Shown: positions 1 through 11,130 of the stretch, in pieces
Numbering within the stretch: position 1 is the stretch's first letter
Layout: each line of letters starts with the position of its first letter
From: Salvator merianae
Lineage: Eukaryota; Chordata; Lepidosauria; Squamata; Teiidae
Reading direction: 5' to 3'
NCBI GenBank assembly: GCA_003586115.2
Contig: QVOM02000023.1
Location: 5,957,181 to 6,021,180 of the forward strand
Length of the DNA stretch: 64,000 nt
Notes under the pieces: model-generated
Databases searched by the model: none
Told to the model about the DNA's origin: nothing
What the model saw: only the letters and a program-made list of their open reading frames with translations
Made by a program: the position numbers and the translations under genes

Positions 1-430
1 CGTCTGAGACAGCAGCAGGTGCTTTATCACGGTCATGTTGTCCCATTTTTGAACACAATCGCAGATGGAAGCACCATTTACCTAAATGGAGATGCTTCCG
101 TTTGCTGCTGAGAAGATATCTCCCCCTCACTGGAAAAATTGACAGTCACAAACATCTCCCTCAGTCATCTGGAAAGCAGAAACCTCAGCACTGTCTGAAC
201 AGCCCCCCAGATTTCCTACAATAGCACTTTTACGGAATAGCGGATCACTACTGTGGGGCTGTAAAGCGAACACCATAGTCATGTTTGGCACTCCCTATAC
301 AGTCCTGGGGGAATCACAGGCTTCAGCCTGTGTCTGGAGGCATCTTAAGAATACTGCTACTTGCACCATTCTTAATGTAGAAGAAGGGAGATGGAATATT
401 TGAAAGTGCTTTGATTTCTCCCCGTGCGGA
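1..430. other. Intergenic, nothing recognised
   Basis: No coding potential, RNA gene or recognisable repeat was found in this stretch. It precedes a decayed LINE and may include unrecognised 5' parts of it. Confidence 0.5.
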
Positions 431-2290
431 TCCTGCCTCAGTCTCCGGTTTATTTGCATTTGTCACTGCCTTTATGGAAGACTTTTATTTGAATTGTTGC
501 ACTTGTTTTCTCAGTTTGGGGTTATTATTTAATATCTGTATCAACTCCCTTGTTGCTAGGATAAATAACCTAGACCATCTTTCCTCCAAACTAGCAAACA
601 AACATGTTGCAATTCTTTTATATCGGTTTGAAGTGTGCTCTACACTGCCGTTCCAGCTACCGCCTAGAAGAAAGTCTGACCATTAATTATGCCAAAACAA
701 AAATAATCTGTTTTGCTAGGTGCCTCAGACTTCATCTTTGGAAAATAAATGGCCAGGAAACAGAGCAAGTCAACGCTTCCAAATATTTAGGCTTAATATT
801 CCGTGCTACAGGCAGCTGAAATATTCACTTAGAATATGTTATCCGAAATGCCTCAAAGTCATCTTCAGCCATACAATCCTTTTTTTCTTTACAAGAGGAA
901 CTCTATTTGTCCCTGCAGCTATAAAATTATTTTCAGCAAAGGTCATCTCTCAACTGTTATATGGCATACGGTTAGGTTTGTACAAACATTTTTCTCATGC
1001 AGAAGCCATTCAATCTTTATTTCTAAAACAGGTCCTTCACATTCCTCGATCTGTACCCAACGCTGCCCTCCAGAGTAAGGTCGGAATGCTTAAACCTGAA
1101 ACCAACTTGAAACCAGAACCTAGATCCATATCTTTGGCTACTGACTAAAGCTATATTTTCTATTACCAGGCCTAGCTTCATTGGCTTTGATTGACACTTA
1201 GGATTCAAAATGGAAATCCTCACTTAAGCAAAAGCTCCATCTTTATAGCTTCATGCCAGAAACTCTTCTGATGCTAGGGTATGAAAAGGTGCTTCTGATA
1301 CTAAGGGTGTGGTCACATAGAGCATTTAGGGGACATGTATTTCCAAAGGGTCGCCCCATTTGTGAACACAGGAGAAAAACAACAACTACATTACACAGTT
1401 TTTAAAAGATGTACCTAATAGCCTCCTACCTTCTTCATGCTCTTGGCCTCAAAGCGTAGGAACCCTTCCATACTCCATATCAACAAATGCTCACCACTGA
1501 TTTGCTGCTGCTGGCCAGTTTTCCCAAGACCCTGACTGGTCAGCAGTGGTAGCAGCTAGGATTGATTCAGGAGTTTTATAGACATCCTACTCCATTCACC
1601 TTAAATCCTCCTTACCCCAAGAGCGATTTTCTTGAGTTTGTGGAAAGGGAAGATATACAGAGACCTGAGGATGAAATAAGTGTTGTTTTTTTTTTAATAT
1701 TTGTCCTTTGGGTCCCTAATTTGTCCCAGGGCCGCCCTTGACTATATGTCTGAACATACCCTAAAACAATACTTATTTTCTCAAATGAACAACTCCTTAA
1801 TTTAGCTTCCCGTTAGATAGTTCTTATCTTCCATACCAACCTACTAGATATTTTAAACAAATCACTATTTCCAAATTCAGAAGAGTGTTTTCTTTAGCTT
1901 AACTTGATGTCTTACCAACTGCGGTCTTGAAAAGGAAATACAACACTCTCTCTTTGTGAGGCAGAGGCTGTAGAAACAGCTTATGTCTTACTCTACTGCC
2001 CTTTTTATAGAGATGCCAGGTTGCAGTTTGTAACTCCTCTGCTATCACAACATCAGGATTGTTCTGTTTCATTTTATCTCCAGTATTTGCTCTTTGACCA
2101 CCAGGGCCTTGTTTCTCTTAATGTAGGAAAAAATTGTTATACCACGTTCGGGTTGCGTCAAAATATATCTTTTGGTCAGCATTGTTAAAATTTATATTTC
2201 CTTTTTTTAGTTAATGCATTTTATCCTTTGGTATATTGCTTGTATATTTTTATTAGTTTATTGGTAAATAAACTAATCAATTAGTGACTT
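430..2290 (+). mobile_element. Decayed non-LTR retrotransposon (R4-like LINE), reverse transcriptase and C-terminal region
   Basis: Seen: in shifting frames the + strand reads as the second half of a LINE ORF. Around 500-640 there is LLFNICINSLVARINNLD followed by KLANKHVAILLY, where the catalytic YADD motif would follow but has decayed. Then LTINYAKTK and VNASKYLGLIF (about 685-800), FVPAAIKLFSAKVISQLLYG (about 905-970), and IPRSVPNAALQSKVGML (about 1045-1095). Near 1950-2150 a Cys/His-like C-terminal piece is readable with CEAEAVETAY, LLYCPFYRDA and PLLSQHQDCS. Frameshifts and stops interrupt it throughout, so it is a dead 5'-truncated copy ending in an AT-rich tail. Known: this order (RT palm, thumb, CP-x-Y C-terminal motif) occurs in LINEs with R4/Dong-type ORFs found in lizards. 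The clade assignment is inference. Confidence 0.72.
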
Positions 2291-2299
2291 TTAGTTTTT

Positions 2300-3140
2300 A
2301 CTGAACCCTCAGACAACAAGGAAGAATGTTACAGAAATCCCCTAAATAAACAAATAAATAAATGCATCAGAATGGATTGAGATAGAAAAATTAAATTGCC
2401 TTATGCGTCCAAATATGTTTATGTACACTTTTTTCACAGCTTTTTTTTCCCAAGATTTAAAAACAAAAACACCCAGTGAGACTTAGTAGTTAGCACATTT
2501 CTTTCTTTCTTTCTTAAAAAGAAAAAAGAGAGAGACAATTCTATTAATAACCAGTCAAACAATGGTCAAGCATTTTAAAGCAACTCTTAATTAAGTCAGC
2601 TTTATATAGTCATATCATTTATTAAGAAAGCAACAGACAAGGCTTTTCATCTTTATATGTATTACATGCTTGCAGTAATTACAAAAAGCAGCAGCAGCAA
2701 ATTGTTATTATGAAGTGCTGAACTTTTAATCCAACACAAACTGTAATGAATAACTTAAGGAACAATATAAAGTGCAAATGTGTGTGATCCAAGAAGCCAA
2801 ACTGCTATTTTCCATTGCCTTTGGTCACTGATCACAACACAAAGAGAACAGAAAAGAAATAAATGCAAGTAGCTGATTTTTCATCTCTTTCTTTCTTTCT
2901 GAAAACCAAAACCAAACATATGAAATCATTCTAAGAACTATATTCTCTTTAAAGTCATTTAGAGTTAAATCAGACATTTCAATATTTGGATTCTGTTAGC
3001 TACCTACCCTGTCTTCTAGCTTCTACACCACGTGGCAACATGAAGTGCTGAGAACGTTCCTGGCTGATTGGGCCAAAAATGGAACAAGACACAATGGACC
3101 ATGCCAGTGTCTCTTTCCATGCCAGTCACCACATGGCACA
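2300..3140. other. AT-rich single-copy-looking stretch
   Basis: No gene or identifiable repeat apart from short (TTTC)n runs near 2500 and 2890. The part 2540-2900 has many TAAT/ATTA-type homeobox-like cores and no repeat signature, so a conserved non-coding element is possible but untested. Confidence 0.4.
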
Positions 3141-3144
3141 ACAC

Positions 3145-3475
3145 TAGAACCAGGGGCCACTCTATGAAGCTGATGTGCAGGAGAGTTAGGACCAAAAAGG
3201 GAGAGTATTTGTTCACCCATAGAGTCGTTGTCTATGGAATTTATTACCAGAAAAAGCGGTGACAGCAACCAGCCTGGTCAGCTTTAAAAAAGGGTTAGGT
3301 AAATTCAAGGAGGACCTACCTTTACATAAAGCCAGCGACTCCCAAATCATGAGGCAGAGCCTACATCTCTTTCAAAATTATTCAGACATCTGATTGTTGG
3401 ATTGGCAACTGGAAGTGGTTAATGGCATCTTGAAGGCTACTGAGGGAAGACATAGAAGGCTCAGTGAAGAACACT
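3145..3475 (+). mobile_element. CR1 LINE 3' region, degenerate
   Basis: The stretch starting GGGGCCACTCTATGAAGC, then CTATGGAATTTATTACCAG and GGTGACAGCAACCAGCCTGG, matches the 3' region of other CR1 copies in this window (40560, 54940, 57165). The final TTATGTTC tail is not seen, so the 3' end is lost or highly diverged. Confidence 0.7.
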
Positions 3476-3479
3476 AGTT

Positions 3480-4362
3480 CTTTTTCTTCTATTTTAAAAA
3501 CAATTATATAAGATATATATTATAAAATTTACATTTAGTTCAAAAAAATCTGAGACTCATTTTTTTTGCTGCTGACTTCCTCCTTCTTCCATGTTCTCCC
3601 TCAAACTTATTTTCTATTATCCCTAATAAGTAAAAGCTTATTATACCAACCAAATCAAAGTTCCCTCCATATTTCAATACACAATCCATCAAATTAAATT
3701 CCCTTCTGAACCTATTAGGAATAAAACAAATTGGAAGTCTAAAGAATTGCTAGTCAGTCTTACTGGTCAACATCAAAAGCCAAAATTAGAAAGAAAATAG
3801 AGGAATAGACCACAGCAACAGGACTGAAATGCACGACCTGTTCCTTGTAGATGGAGACAATTGGAGAGAACGCACAGCACATTTTTAAAATCCTAAAATG
3901 GTTTATGATGTTCCAGTTTTTAAGGTTCTATTTATTCTCTCCCTAGAGAGCATGCCATAGTTTCTCAGTGCCCCATAAAACTGCCCACTGGTTCATAGAT
4001 AAAACAGAGGAAAGAATCTTGACTACTGAATCAAAAATGTCTCTTTTCTGCATTGCTTAAAGATTCTCTCTCCTCCACCCTCTCCAAAATCCAGGAGACT
4101 TTTAATTGAATTGCTGACCCAAGCATATCTCTACTTTAGAAAAGCTGAAAAGACCACAGGTTGTATTGGTGTAATTCTAAACCAAAGCCAGATAATATAT
4201 AGGCACAGAACAGGGTTTAATATACCACCGTTTAAGGAGCAAAATTAATTCTGTGGTATTTTCCTTTGCACCATGAAAAATTCTCTCTCTCCATCCTAAG
4301 CAGAGTGAAAGGTGAAATATAAGCCTCAGATTACATCACAGTAAAGTAATATGAGTCACTTT
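3480..4362. other. Intergenic, nothing recognised
   Basis: AT-rich sequence without coding signal or recognisable element. Confidence 0.45.
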
Positions 4363-4371
4363 ATACACACA

Positions 4372-4411
<40 letters not shown>

Positions 4412-4418
4412 CATATAT
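4363..4418. repeat. (AC)n microsatellite grading into (AT)n
   Basis: Nearly pure CA dinucleotides, interrupted once by a T, ending in an ATATACATATAT run. Confidence 0.95.
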
Positions 4419-4419
4419 T

Positions 4420-5210
4420 TCTTCCTTCACTCCTTGACCCTGAAATTTGTCAGGTCCATTAAAGACAGTGTAAATTGTTGCCATATATTGCAAGTACGCA
4501 TATAGGGCAGCTTAATGATTGTCACTGGGTATAGATATTTTTGGTAATCAGGACAATCGAAAACCACTTCGCCAAGAACATCCCAAGCTTCTATTGATAT
4601 TTTTGCCATAATTCCCCTGTCTCCTGCTCTGCTTCATGAAAGATGCATTATACCCAACTGTCCAAAGCAGTGGCTCACGAGAGATTGTAAGTCAGGGGAA
4701 ATACACTCCACCTGCTACCACTTAAACCAAAGTGGCTATTTTCTTGTGTTCCTTTTCAACTAAGATTGCACTGACACTTTAACTATTTTCCAGTTAATGT
4801 CTCTTCATTCAAATGCCCAGAGGGGGAAAAAAAAAATAAGCTGGCCACAGAGCAGTTAAGAATCTTATGCATGCATGGAACTGATGGTGCTTGAAAATCG
4901 GCATACCCTGTTAATCTGCTTTATATAGAGGTAGATTATTGGTTCATTTAACTCACTGCTGTTTATCATGGTGGCAGGCACTTTCCAGAGATTCAAACAG
5001 AGGTCTCTCCAGTACAACTTAATTTCCAAAAGGGGAGGAGGTAGCTGTGGTCCTAGAAACAGGGACAGATGGTTCATAATTGCAAAGTAGGCAGTACGGA
5101 GATCATGGACCTGTTCACACTTGGGTCTCAAGCAACACTGATGGATTCAGCAGCACCCCTAGGTTACATACCTGTTCTTCCTGGGGCAAAACCATCCCAT
5201 CCGGAAATGG
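4420..5210. other. Intergenic, nothing recognised
   Basis: No gene or repeat recognised. A short open frame on the minus strand (4865-5131) has no family features. Confidence 0.4.
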
Positions 5211-5214
5211 GTGT

Positions 5215-5660
5215 CTCTTAGCTTCCCGGATTTGAGACTCCATGACCATCTTGTCTTGATTCAGTTTCAGTATCTTGGCCTACATCTAGCCCATAACTGC
5301 CTCCAGGCAAGAGTCAGCACCAGAACTGCCTCCTCTGGCTCAGATGTAGTGGAGATAATAAGAGTTGCATATCATCAACATATTGACGGCACTGCAAATC
5401 TTCTGGGGACCTCTTCCAGTGTTTTCATATAGATGTTGAGGTGCCTTGCAGAACCACTGAGAAACAATGCCCCGTTCCCCAGAGTTACTCCAACAGGATA
5501 CCATGGCCAGTGTATCAAAAACTGCTGAGAGACTGAGGAGAACCAATAGAGTTGGATTCACCCTATTCCTCACCCAATAAAGGTCATCCATCTGGGCAAC
5601 CAAGGCAGCTGAGTGGGGTGGGGTAGAATGCACAGGTTGCCTTCTTGCACTCTGCATTTC
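5215..5660 (-). mobile_element. L2/CR1-clade LINE reverse transcriptase fragment
   Basis: Seen: the minus strand reads AALVAQMDDL, then LLVLLSLSAVFDTLAMVS, WFCKAPQHLYENTGRG and, further on, CNSYYLHYI. This corresponds to the L2-type order of AFDTIDH-like motif, strand/loop, and the region leading into the YADD active site (here degraded). Stops and small indels show it is dead. It is a 5'- and 3'-truncated piece of about 450 bp. Confidence 0.7.
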
Positions 5661-5664
5661 TCCC

Positions 5665-6715
5665 TTGCATTTCTGTGCTGCAACACAGCTAGGTTCTTTG
5701 TCATCTTGACACTGGCATTTACAGAATGTATGCTGTCAAATTACCTCTAGGATTGCTTCCCCTTATTTCAGTGCATGACAGAAATAGTTTGTTTCTCTGC
5801 CAGTTTAAACATGTCTGGTTAATAGATTTGTTTAAGGCATTGCTTGCCGTTTTCAAATTTCCTGATGCAAATCTGAGAGATCAGGTTGGTTCCTTCTCTC
5901 CAGTGAACCTTTCCACACTTAGCCTTAAGCTGTCCCAGGACTGGGTACAGAGGCCTTCCATCCACACAGTGACTGGCTTAAGTGAAGATCCCACCTCCTG
6001 CTAACAAGTAGCATCTACATGGGGCACTGGTCTAGGTGGCCAAAATGGCTACAGGCTACAATTACTCTCATCTCTTCCAGGTCCCAAGGAAGGAAGGAAG
6101 GCTTCAAGAGGGAAAGACCCAAGGTGTGTAAAGGCCAAACAGCCAAAACAAACCCAGTATTCTAAGTCATTCTGAAAACTTCTAGAGTAGTAAAAGCCAG
6201 TGAGATGACTGGAAAAGGGAGCAAGCACACAACCAGAGAGAGAAATTATTTTCTATTTATGTTAAACTTTGTATCTTTTGACCTCCTCAACCCAAAGTTA
6301 GCTGAATTCTATCTAGCAAGTGGGATTTTCCTATTTTGGAATTAATTCATCAGAGGACTCCACTGCTACATGGCAACCAGTAAAGGATGTGTCTGCATTG
6401 AGGAGGTGACACTTTTCCCAAAAGCATAACTGGCAGTTTTAGGACTGTTCTGAAAAGAATTCTTCCTCAACGTGACGTTAAGAGAATTTCATCAGCCATG
6501 TGCCCATTAAGAAGCTACTTGAAGCTCCTTCAGTATAAATATGTAATGTTGTACAGGGAAAAAAAGAGAGAGAGAGAGAGAGAGATGTCTGATAAGATTG
6601 CCATAGCCACAGTAGCCCCATCTGTGCTTACTTGAATCAAGGTTCTATCAAGCTTAATGGGTTTGTTCTTACTGTTAGCTTAGTATTATAATCATAAGTA
6701 TTTGTCAGGGTGTAA
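5665..6715. other. Intergenic with a short (AG)n tract
   Basis: No gene recognised. It contains an (AG)n run of about 20 bases at 6565-6585. Confidence 0.45.
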
Positions 6716-7063
6716 GGGCCTGTTCTCACCGAGTTGCTAGTGAGCATCTGCACTCCATGGCCGCTGCGGAATCCAGGAGCATCTACTCTCGAATGCTATT
6801 AGCTGTGGACAGCTAAAACGCTGTCCACAGCTTGATGGTGCAGCTGGACCACTTCTGCTCAGCAGCGTTCACCACATCCCTGGTTGCTACGGCAACGTGA
6901 GTCATTGCTATGGCTGCTGTCATGGTGAGCAGGTGTACCTTTGTACTGCCAGTGCTGGAGGTTTGGTACTGGACCATTCTAGTATGCACAGTGCAAATGG
7001 TTGCCACACCATTGGGTCTGTTCCAGCTTAGAACATTCTAAGCTGGTCAGTGCAAAAAGGCCC
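6716..7063 (-). mobile_element. Non-autonomous DNA transposon, GGGCC-terminus family (348 bp)
   Basis: Begins GGGCCTGTTCTCACC; its right end, reverse-complemented, is GGGCCTTTTTGCACTGACC. TAA flanks the element on both sides (6713-6715 and 7064-7066). The interior is homologous, in reverse orientation, to 12086-12426. The GGGCC termini with a 3-bp TAA duplication fit PIF/Harbinger elements; no transposase is encoded. Confidence 0.7.
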
Positions 7064-7189
7064 TAAGAAAATATAGAGATATCAGCTACTCCACACCTTT
7101 AATAGAAATAATTGCTTCTCACTTCCACAGCAGTAAGGGACTGATTTTTAACTCTAGCATCAAAAGCCATGGACTTCCATACACAAAGT

Positions 7190-7242
7190 TTCCTTCCTTC
7201 CTTCCTTCCTTCCTTCCTTCCTTCCTTCCTTCCTTCCTTCCT
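7190..7242. repeat. (TTCC)n microsatellite
   Basis: About 13 tandem TTCC tetramers. On the minus strand these create an artificial open frame with a GRKE repeat. Confidence 0.97.
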
Positions 7243-7249
7243 TTCTAGT

Positions 7250-7809
7250 AAGGTTTATTAAGCATTTTCCAGCATAAATAAAAAAGAGAAAATAATAGAA
7301 AGAAATGACAAAATATGAACAGTAACTTCTAATCTTCTCCTTAGCGATTATAGGTGAATTTATATTCATGCCTCTCCATAAGTAATATAACCATTTCACT
7401 TCCTTTGAGAAAAGGTTAATAAGAGTTTGGAGATTAATAAGTTTGCAGGGGGGTTCCACAAAATTACCTTCAAAGAAGATTTTTTTTTTTTTCCTCCAGG
7501 ACATAATCTAATAATGGGGAATGAGAACAAGTCTGGAATTCCTTGAAGTAAGATTTAGATTTTGGAAATCTCTAAGAGTGTGTATAGAAAATATGAGCAA
7601 TCTTACCCAATAGCCATAAAAATAGGAAAGAATCTAATGAAATGCACACACACAGACTCACACTTGAAGGACAACAATTAATTATGTCCGAAGCAGAATG
7701 ATCACAAAATTCTGTTTTCATCTCTCCTAGCTCTCCCCCACACACACACCTTACGTTGCATATTCCTGCCCAAGAATACACAACCTATGGCAGAAGGCAC
7801 CTTGAAGAG
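7250..7809. other. Intergenic, nothing recognised
   Basis: AT-rich; no recognisable gene or element. Confidence 0.4.
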
Positions 7810-7817
7810 GCTCGGGG

Positions 7818-8177
7818 TAGAGATATGCTAACTTTGGTTTGTGTTTGAAAATTCAAGCAAACAATTCACGGTTGTGAATGTTTGCATCAAACTAAGCATG
7901 CAGTGGTTTGCATATTCAGAAATCCGATCAAACTAACCAGTGCCTCACTAGCAAATATGAACTATTTGATCAAACAGTACATGTTTGTTGGGGTTTTGTC
8001 CTTGAAAAGGGCTTTCGTTTCCCCAATGGGTTTTATTATTATTATTATTTCTGATCAAGTTCAGAATCAAATGTGAACTCCCCCTTTCTGTTTGATTAAA
8101 CAGTTCACTATCGAGCCAAACAGGTGTTTGCTATGATGGCAAACCAGATGCATGATTTTTGTTCATGCACATCCCTA
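7818..8177. mobile_element. hAT-type MITE (360 bp)
   Basis: Terminates TAGAGATATGC at left and GCACATCCCTA at right, an imperfect terminal inverted repeat of the AGGGATGTGC type. Flanks are 7810-7817 GCTCGGGG and 8178-8185 GCTCTGGG, an 8-bp target duplication with one mismatch, as for hAT elements. The interior has repeated ATCAAAC/GTTTGAT motifs and is homologous to 17328-17823. It has no coding capacity. Confidence 0.8.
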
Positions 8178-8189
8178 GCTCTGGGGCAT

Positions 8190-8860
8190 GATGGCAAAAC
8201 CCTTGGGGTGTCCCCAGTGGTACCAGAAGGTCCACAAGCATCCTCTGCAGTGCCCTTCATCTAGAGCAGGATAAACCTTTCTGAGGCCATCCACTGCCCA
8301 CAGTGACTTGCTGTGCCATTTTTGCAAAATTCTTGCACCAAGAAGGCTCACTTCCTAGGCCAGGTTTGACACAGAAGAGGTCCTTTCAGCTTCAAAGCAA
8401 GAAAGGACAAGGCATGAGGTGTCTGTTCGAAAGCACAGAATGCCCAAATAAATAACTAAAATTAAACAAGGAATCTCTGCAATGGGTTTTTCACTCTAGA
8501 TTGCCCTTTTTTATTTGGTTAGCAATGCTTTCATGGACATCATTCCTCACTGTGACTTCATTCATTTGCTAAATGCAACAAAAGATGGGAATAAGCAAAT
8601 ATCTTATTTATTTATTTATTTATTTATTTTAATCTATTCAACCTCTGAATGCATAATGAAGATTTATTAATGGTACTGAAAATGAAAGAAAGGGTATGGT
8701 GACTGCCTGTTGTGCCACCCAAGTCACTCTACATTAATGAAAATTCTGAATTATGGCTTTTCTTGGAAGCTGAGGACCCTCATGGATACCTGTCCAACAA
8801 TTTGCCCATAATCCATTAAGCATCCAAACTTTCTTAGGTCTTCAATCACAGTATCATCTT
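8190..8860. other. Intergenic with (ATTT)n
   Basis: No gene recognised. An (ATTT)n tract lies at 8604-8630. Confidence 0.45.
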
Positions 8861-8862
8861 AC

Positions 8863-9063
8863 CTTGTGCGCGTTGACCGTTGGCCCGGGACAGAGAATAA
8901 AACTTGTGTTGCAGCTGTTGAGATTGCGAGATCCCAGCCTGCCACAGATTAACTTATCAATTTGCAGGCAATGTGTGGTGCCCTCGCTTTCTCCTCTTGT
9001 GGTTTTGTAGAAGAGAAATTCAGAGAATAATGGGGATCTCTCCTCCACCGATTCGGCCGCCAT
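8863..9063 (-). other. Candidate first coding exon on the minus strand (unidentified)
   Basis: Seen: on the minus strand an ATG at 9063, in good start context (G at -3, G at +4), opens 67 codons beginning MAAESVEERSPLFSEF. They end exactly at an excellent donor, AAG|GTAAGA, at 8863/8862, leaving phase 0. The stretch and its upstream side to about 9110 hold roughly a dozen CpG dinucleotides, in contrast with CpG-poor neighbours, as at a small CpG-island promoter. I do not recognise the protein; no domain or signal peptide is evident. It could be the first exon of an unannotated gene, a lncRNA exon, or chance. No downstream acceptor was identified. Confidence 0.3.
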
Positions 9064-9069
9064 CTCCTC

Positions 9070-10180
9070 TTAGCCTCAGCGCTTCTGACGCTTTTGACAG
9101 ACCGGAGGACGTGAAGGAAGCAATTGAAAGGGTGACTTTCAATGGTTGGTGAAGAAAGCAAAGGTCAGAGATGCTTTTGCAAAAGAGGGAAACAGATGCT
9201 GACCCTGTCAAATGGCGCAGCTGTTCTTGCTGCTGCTGGTCTTGACATATTTTTATGATGAATTGGGCCTGAGGTTTTTTGTTGTTGTTGTTGTTTTTCT
9301 CCCACTAATGCGGCAAACCTATGTCAGCAATGTGCAGCACTGGACTCGAACAACAGGATGGGTGTTGACAAAGATCAGAGCTTAGTAAACTTCCTGGTTT
9401 GGGACTACAGCTCCCATGACACTTAGCAGAAGCAGTATTAAGGGAATGACCATCCCCAACAGGAATGTGACTAAGGCTTTGGGGTATCAACCAAATGGAT
9501 CTGGGGCTGGACACAGCTGTCTCACCTTAAAGTCACTGCTAGGTGGGAGGGGGGATGGCAGGCAAATGCAGGGAGCTCAGAATTGGAGGTCCACGCATTT
9601 GCCCAGAACATCTGTATTGAGCTGAACTCTCTCCTTACTCAGGCTTGCCTTCAGTGGACAGGACATAGGGTCGGAGTTCAGGTCTTGTGCCTGTCCATGG
9701 CCCTATCTCCTGCAATTTGGATTGGTATGGAGGAGGGGGAGGCCCTCAAATGCAGGGGGCACAGGAAGTTAGGGGCCTGCTGACACATCCTCTGTCCACC
9801 CACCTCCTTGCTGATCACTGGTCAGCCATTTGGGCCAATGCAGATAGTGCTTTTGGCTGAAATCCCAGATAACCACATGCGGGGATTCCTTTATTTAATT
9901 CTTTTGTAGATTGATTGCTATAAATTATTGTTGATGTCCAGCCACTTGATCATGCAAACTCCAACCTACAATCTGAAGCACAGCCCTGAGATGTGAGGAT
10001 GGTGCTTGAGAAGAGCTAAATCTAACTTCCCACCCCAGAAGAGGAGCTCTTTGAGCCCACGATCATTGTGTCCCTGGTTTGCTTTAGGCACAAAAGTGAA
10101 GCAAGACATAAGTTTCCACAGGGAACGCTTACCCTGCTTGGAAGCTGAAGATTCTCTGGCTTTGACTGCAATCTACTTAG
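9070..10180. other. Intergenic, nothing firmly recognised
   Basis: No gene found. A weak direct repeat (GGCAGGCAAATGCAGGGAG near 9556 and GGCCCTCAAATGCAGGGGG near 9741) is present. A GGGACTACAGCTCCCATGAC stretch near 9401 resembles a phrase common in lizard interspersed repeats. Confidence 0.4.
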
Positions 10181-10181
10181 C

Positions 10182-10286
10182 AGGAAAGGAAAGGAAAGGA
10201 AAGGAAAGGAAAGGAAAGGAAAGGAAAGGAAAGGAAAGGAAAGGAAAGGAAAGGAAAGGAAAGGAAAGGAAAGGAAAGGAAAGGAA
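10182..10286. repeat. (GGAAA)n pentanucleotide microsatellite, about 21 units
   Basis: Uninterrupted GGAAA/AAAGG repeats over about 105 bases. Because the unit is 5 bp and stop-free, both strands stay open here and give artificial repetitive frames. Confidence 0.98.
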
Positions 10287-10379
10287 GAGTGATCTTATGT
10301 GATCATTCCTTCTGTTTTCAATTTCATTTAGTTTGAAAGTGCTGTTGTTCAAGTAACCATAATAAGCATAGATTTTATT

Positions 10380-10720
10380 GTATATGGTCATGGGCTGTCA
10401 CAAGACAAAATACAAATATTTACAACATTAAAAACGTATAAGGCTTAAAAATAAAGAATTCCTGGGTGCACCCAATAATTATATAGAATTTGAAAACTTC
10501 CGCCATATCTTTCTAGCAGCAAAAGCACACTGTAAGCTATTTGAACATTAAGGTCACTTAACAGATAGATAATTATATCTTGGGTTTCTTCAAGTAACCA
10601 AGGCAGTGCTGTCTTCACACAATACAATGGACTTTGAGAGCATGGAAAGTACGAACCACCCAAATGCAGAATGAATGTGTTCAGTGAGCGTGGAATGCTT
10701 GCCATGGCAGAGTGTGGAAA
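10380..10720 (-). mobile_element. LINE C-terminal fragment (R4-like)
   Basis: The minus strand reads PLYCVKTALPWLLEETQDII then IYLLSDLNVQIAYSV over 10445-10705. The LLSD-N-x-V-x-YSVA-like phrase is found at the extreme C-terminus of lizard R4-type LINE ORFs. An AT-rich 3' tail follows toward 10380. Diverged and truncated. Confidence 0.5.
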
Positions 10721-10724
10721 TAAT

Positions 10725-11130
10725 GAGGAAAGTTACTTAGTTCACGTATACAGGCAAAATTACAAAATCTGTGGGTATCACAACAATATGTGAAATGCAG
10801 CTTCAAGCATCTTCAGAAATTTACAGTTGTCTGAATTTTGCGAGGCAGTAGAGTATCAAACACATGTTCACTGAAAGGCATAAAATTTTGCATATGAGTG
10901 AAATATCACACTACTACAGTATATAGCAATAGGGGAAATAGCTTGGAGAAAGGTTCTTGCATCTGAATGTCCTAAGATTTTAGGACTTCATTTTATTCTT
11001 AATAAAAATAAAGGTGCATTCTTCAGTCATTCCTGTTTGCTTTAATCCCATCCTTTTAGGTTGTTTGATGTTCGTCCCCTAGTCTTTTCCCCTCAACCTT
11101 GGCAAATATCTTTATATTATCCATGCCTTT
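10725..11130. other. Intergenic, nothing recognised
   Basis: No gene or clear repeat. Confidence 0.4.

Noticed and set aside
7160..7504. 114-residue minus-strand frame
   Set aside because: Partly built from the (TTCC)n microsatellite; no family features.
10006..10391. Open frames on both strands with GKERK / SFPFL repeats
   Set aside because: Created by the (GGAAA)n microsatellite.
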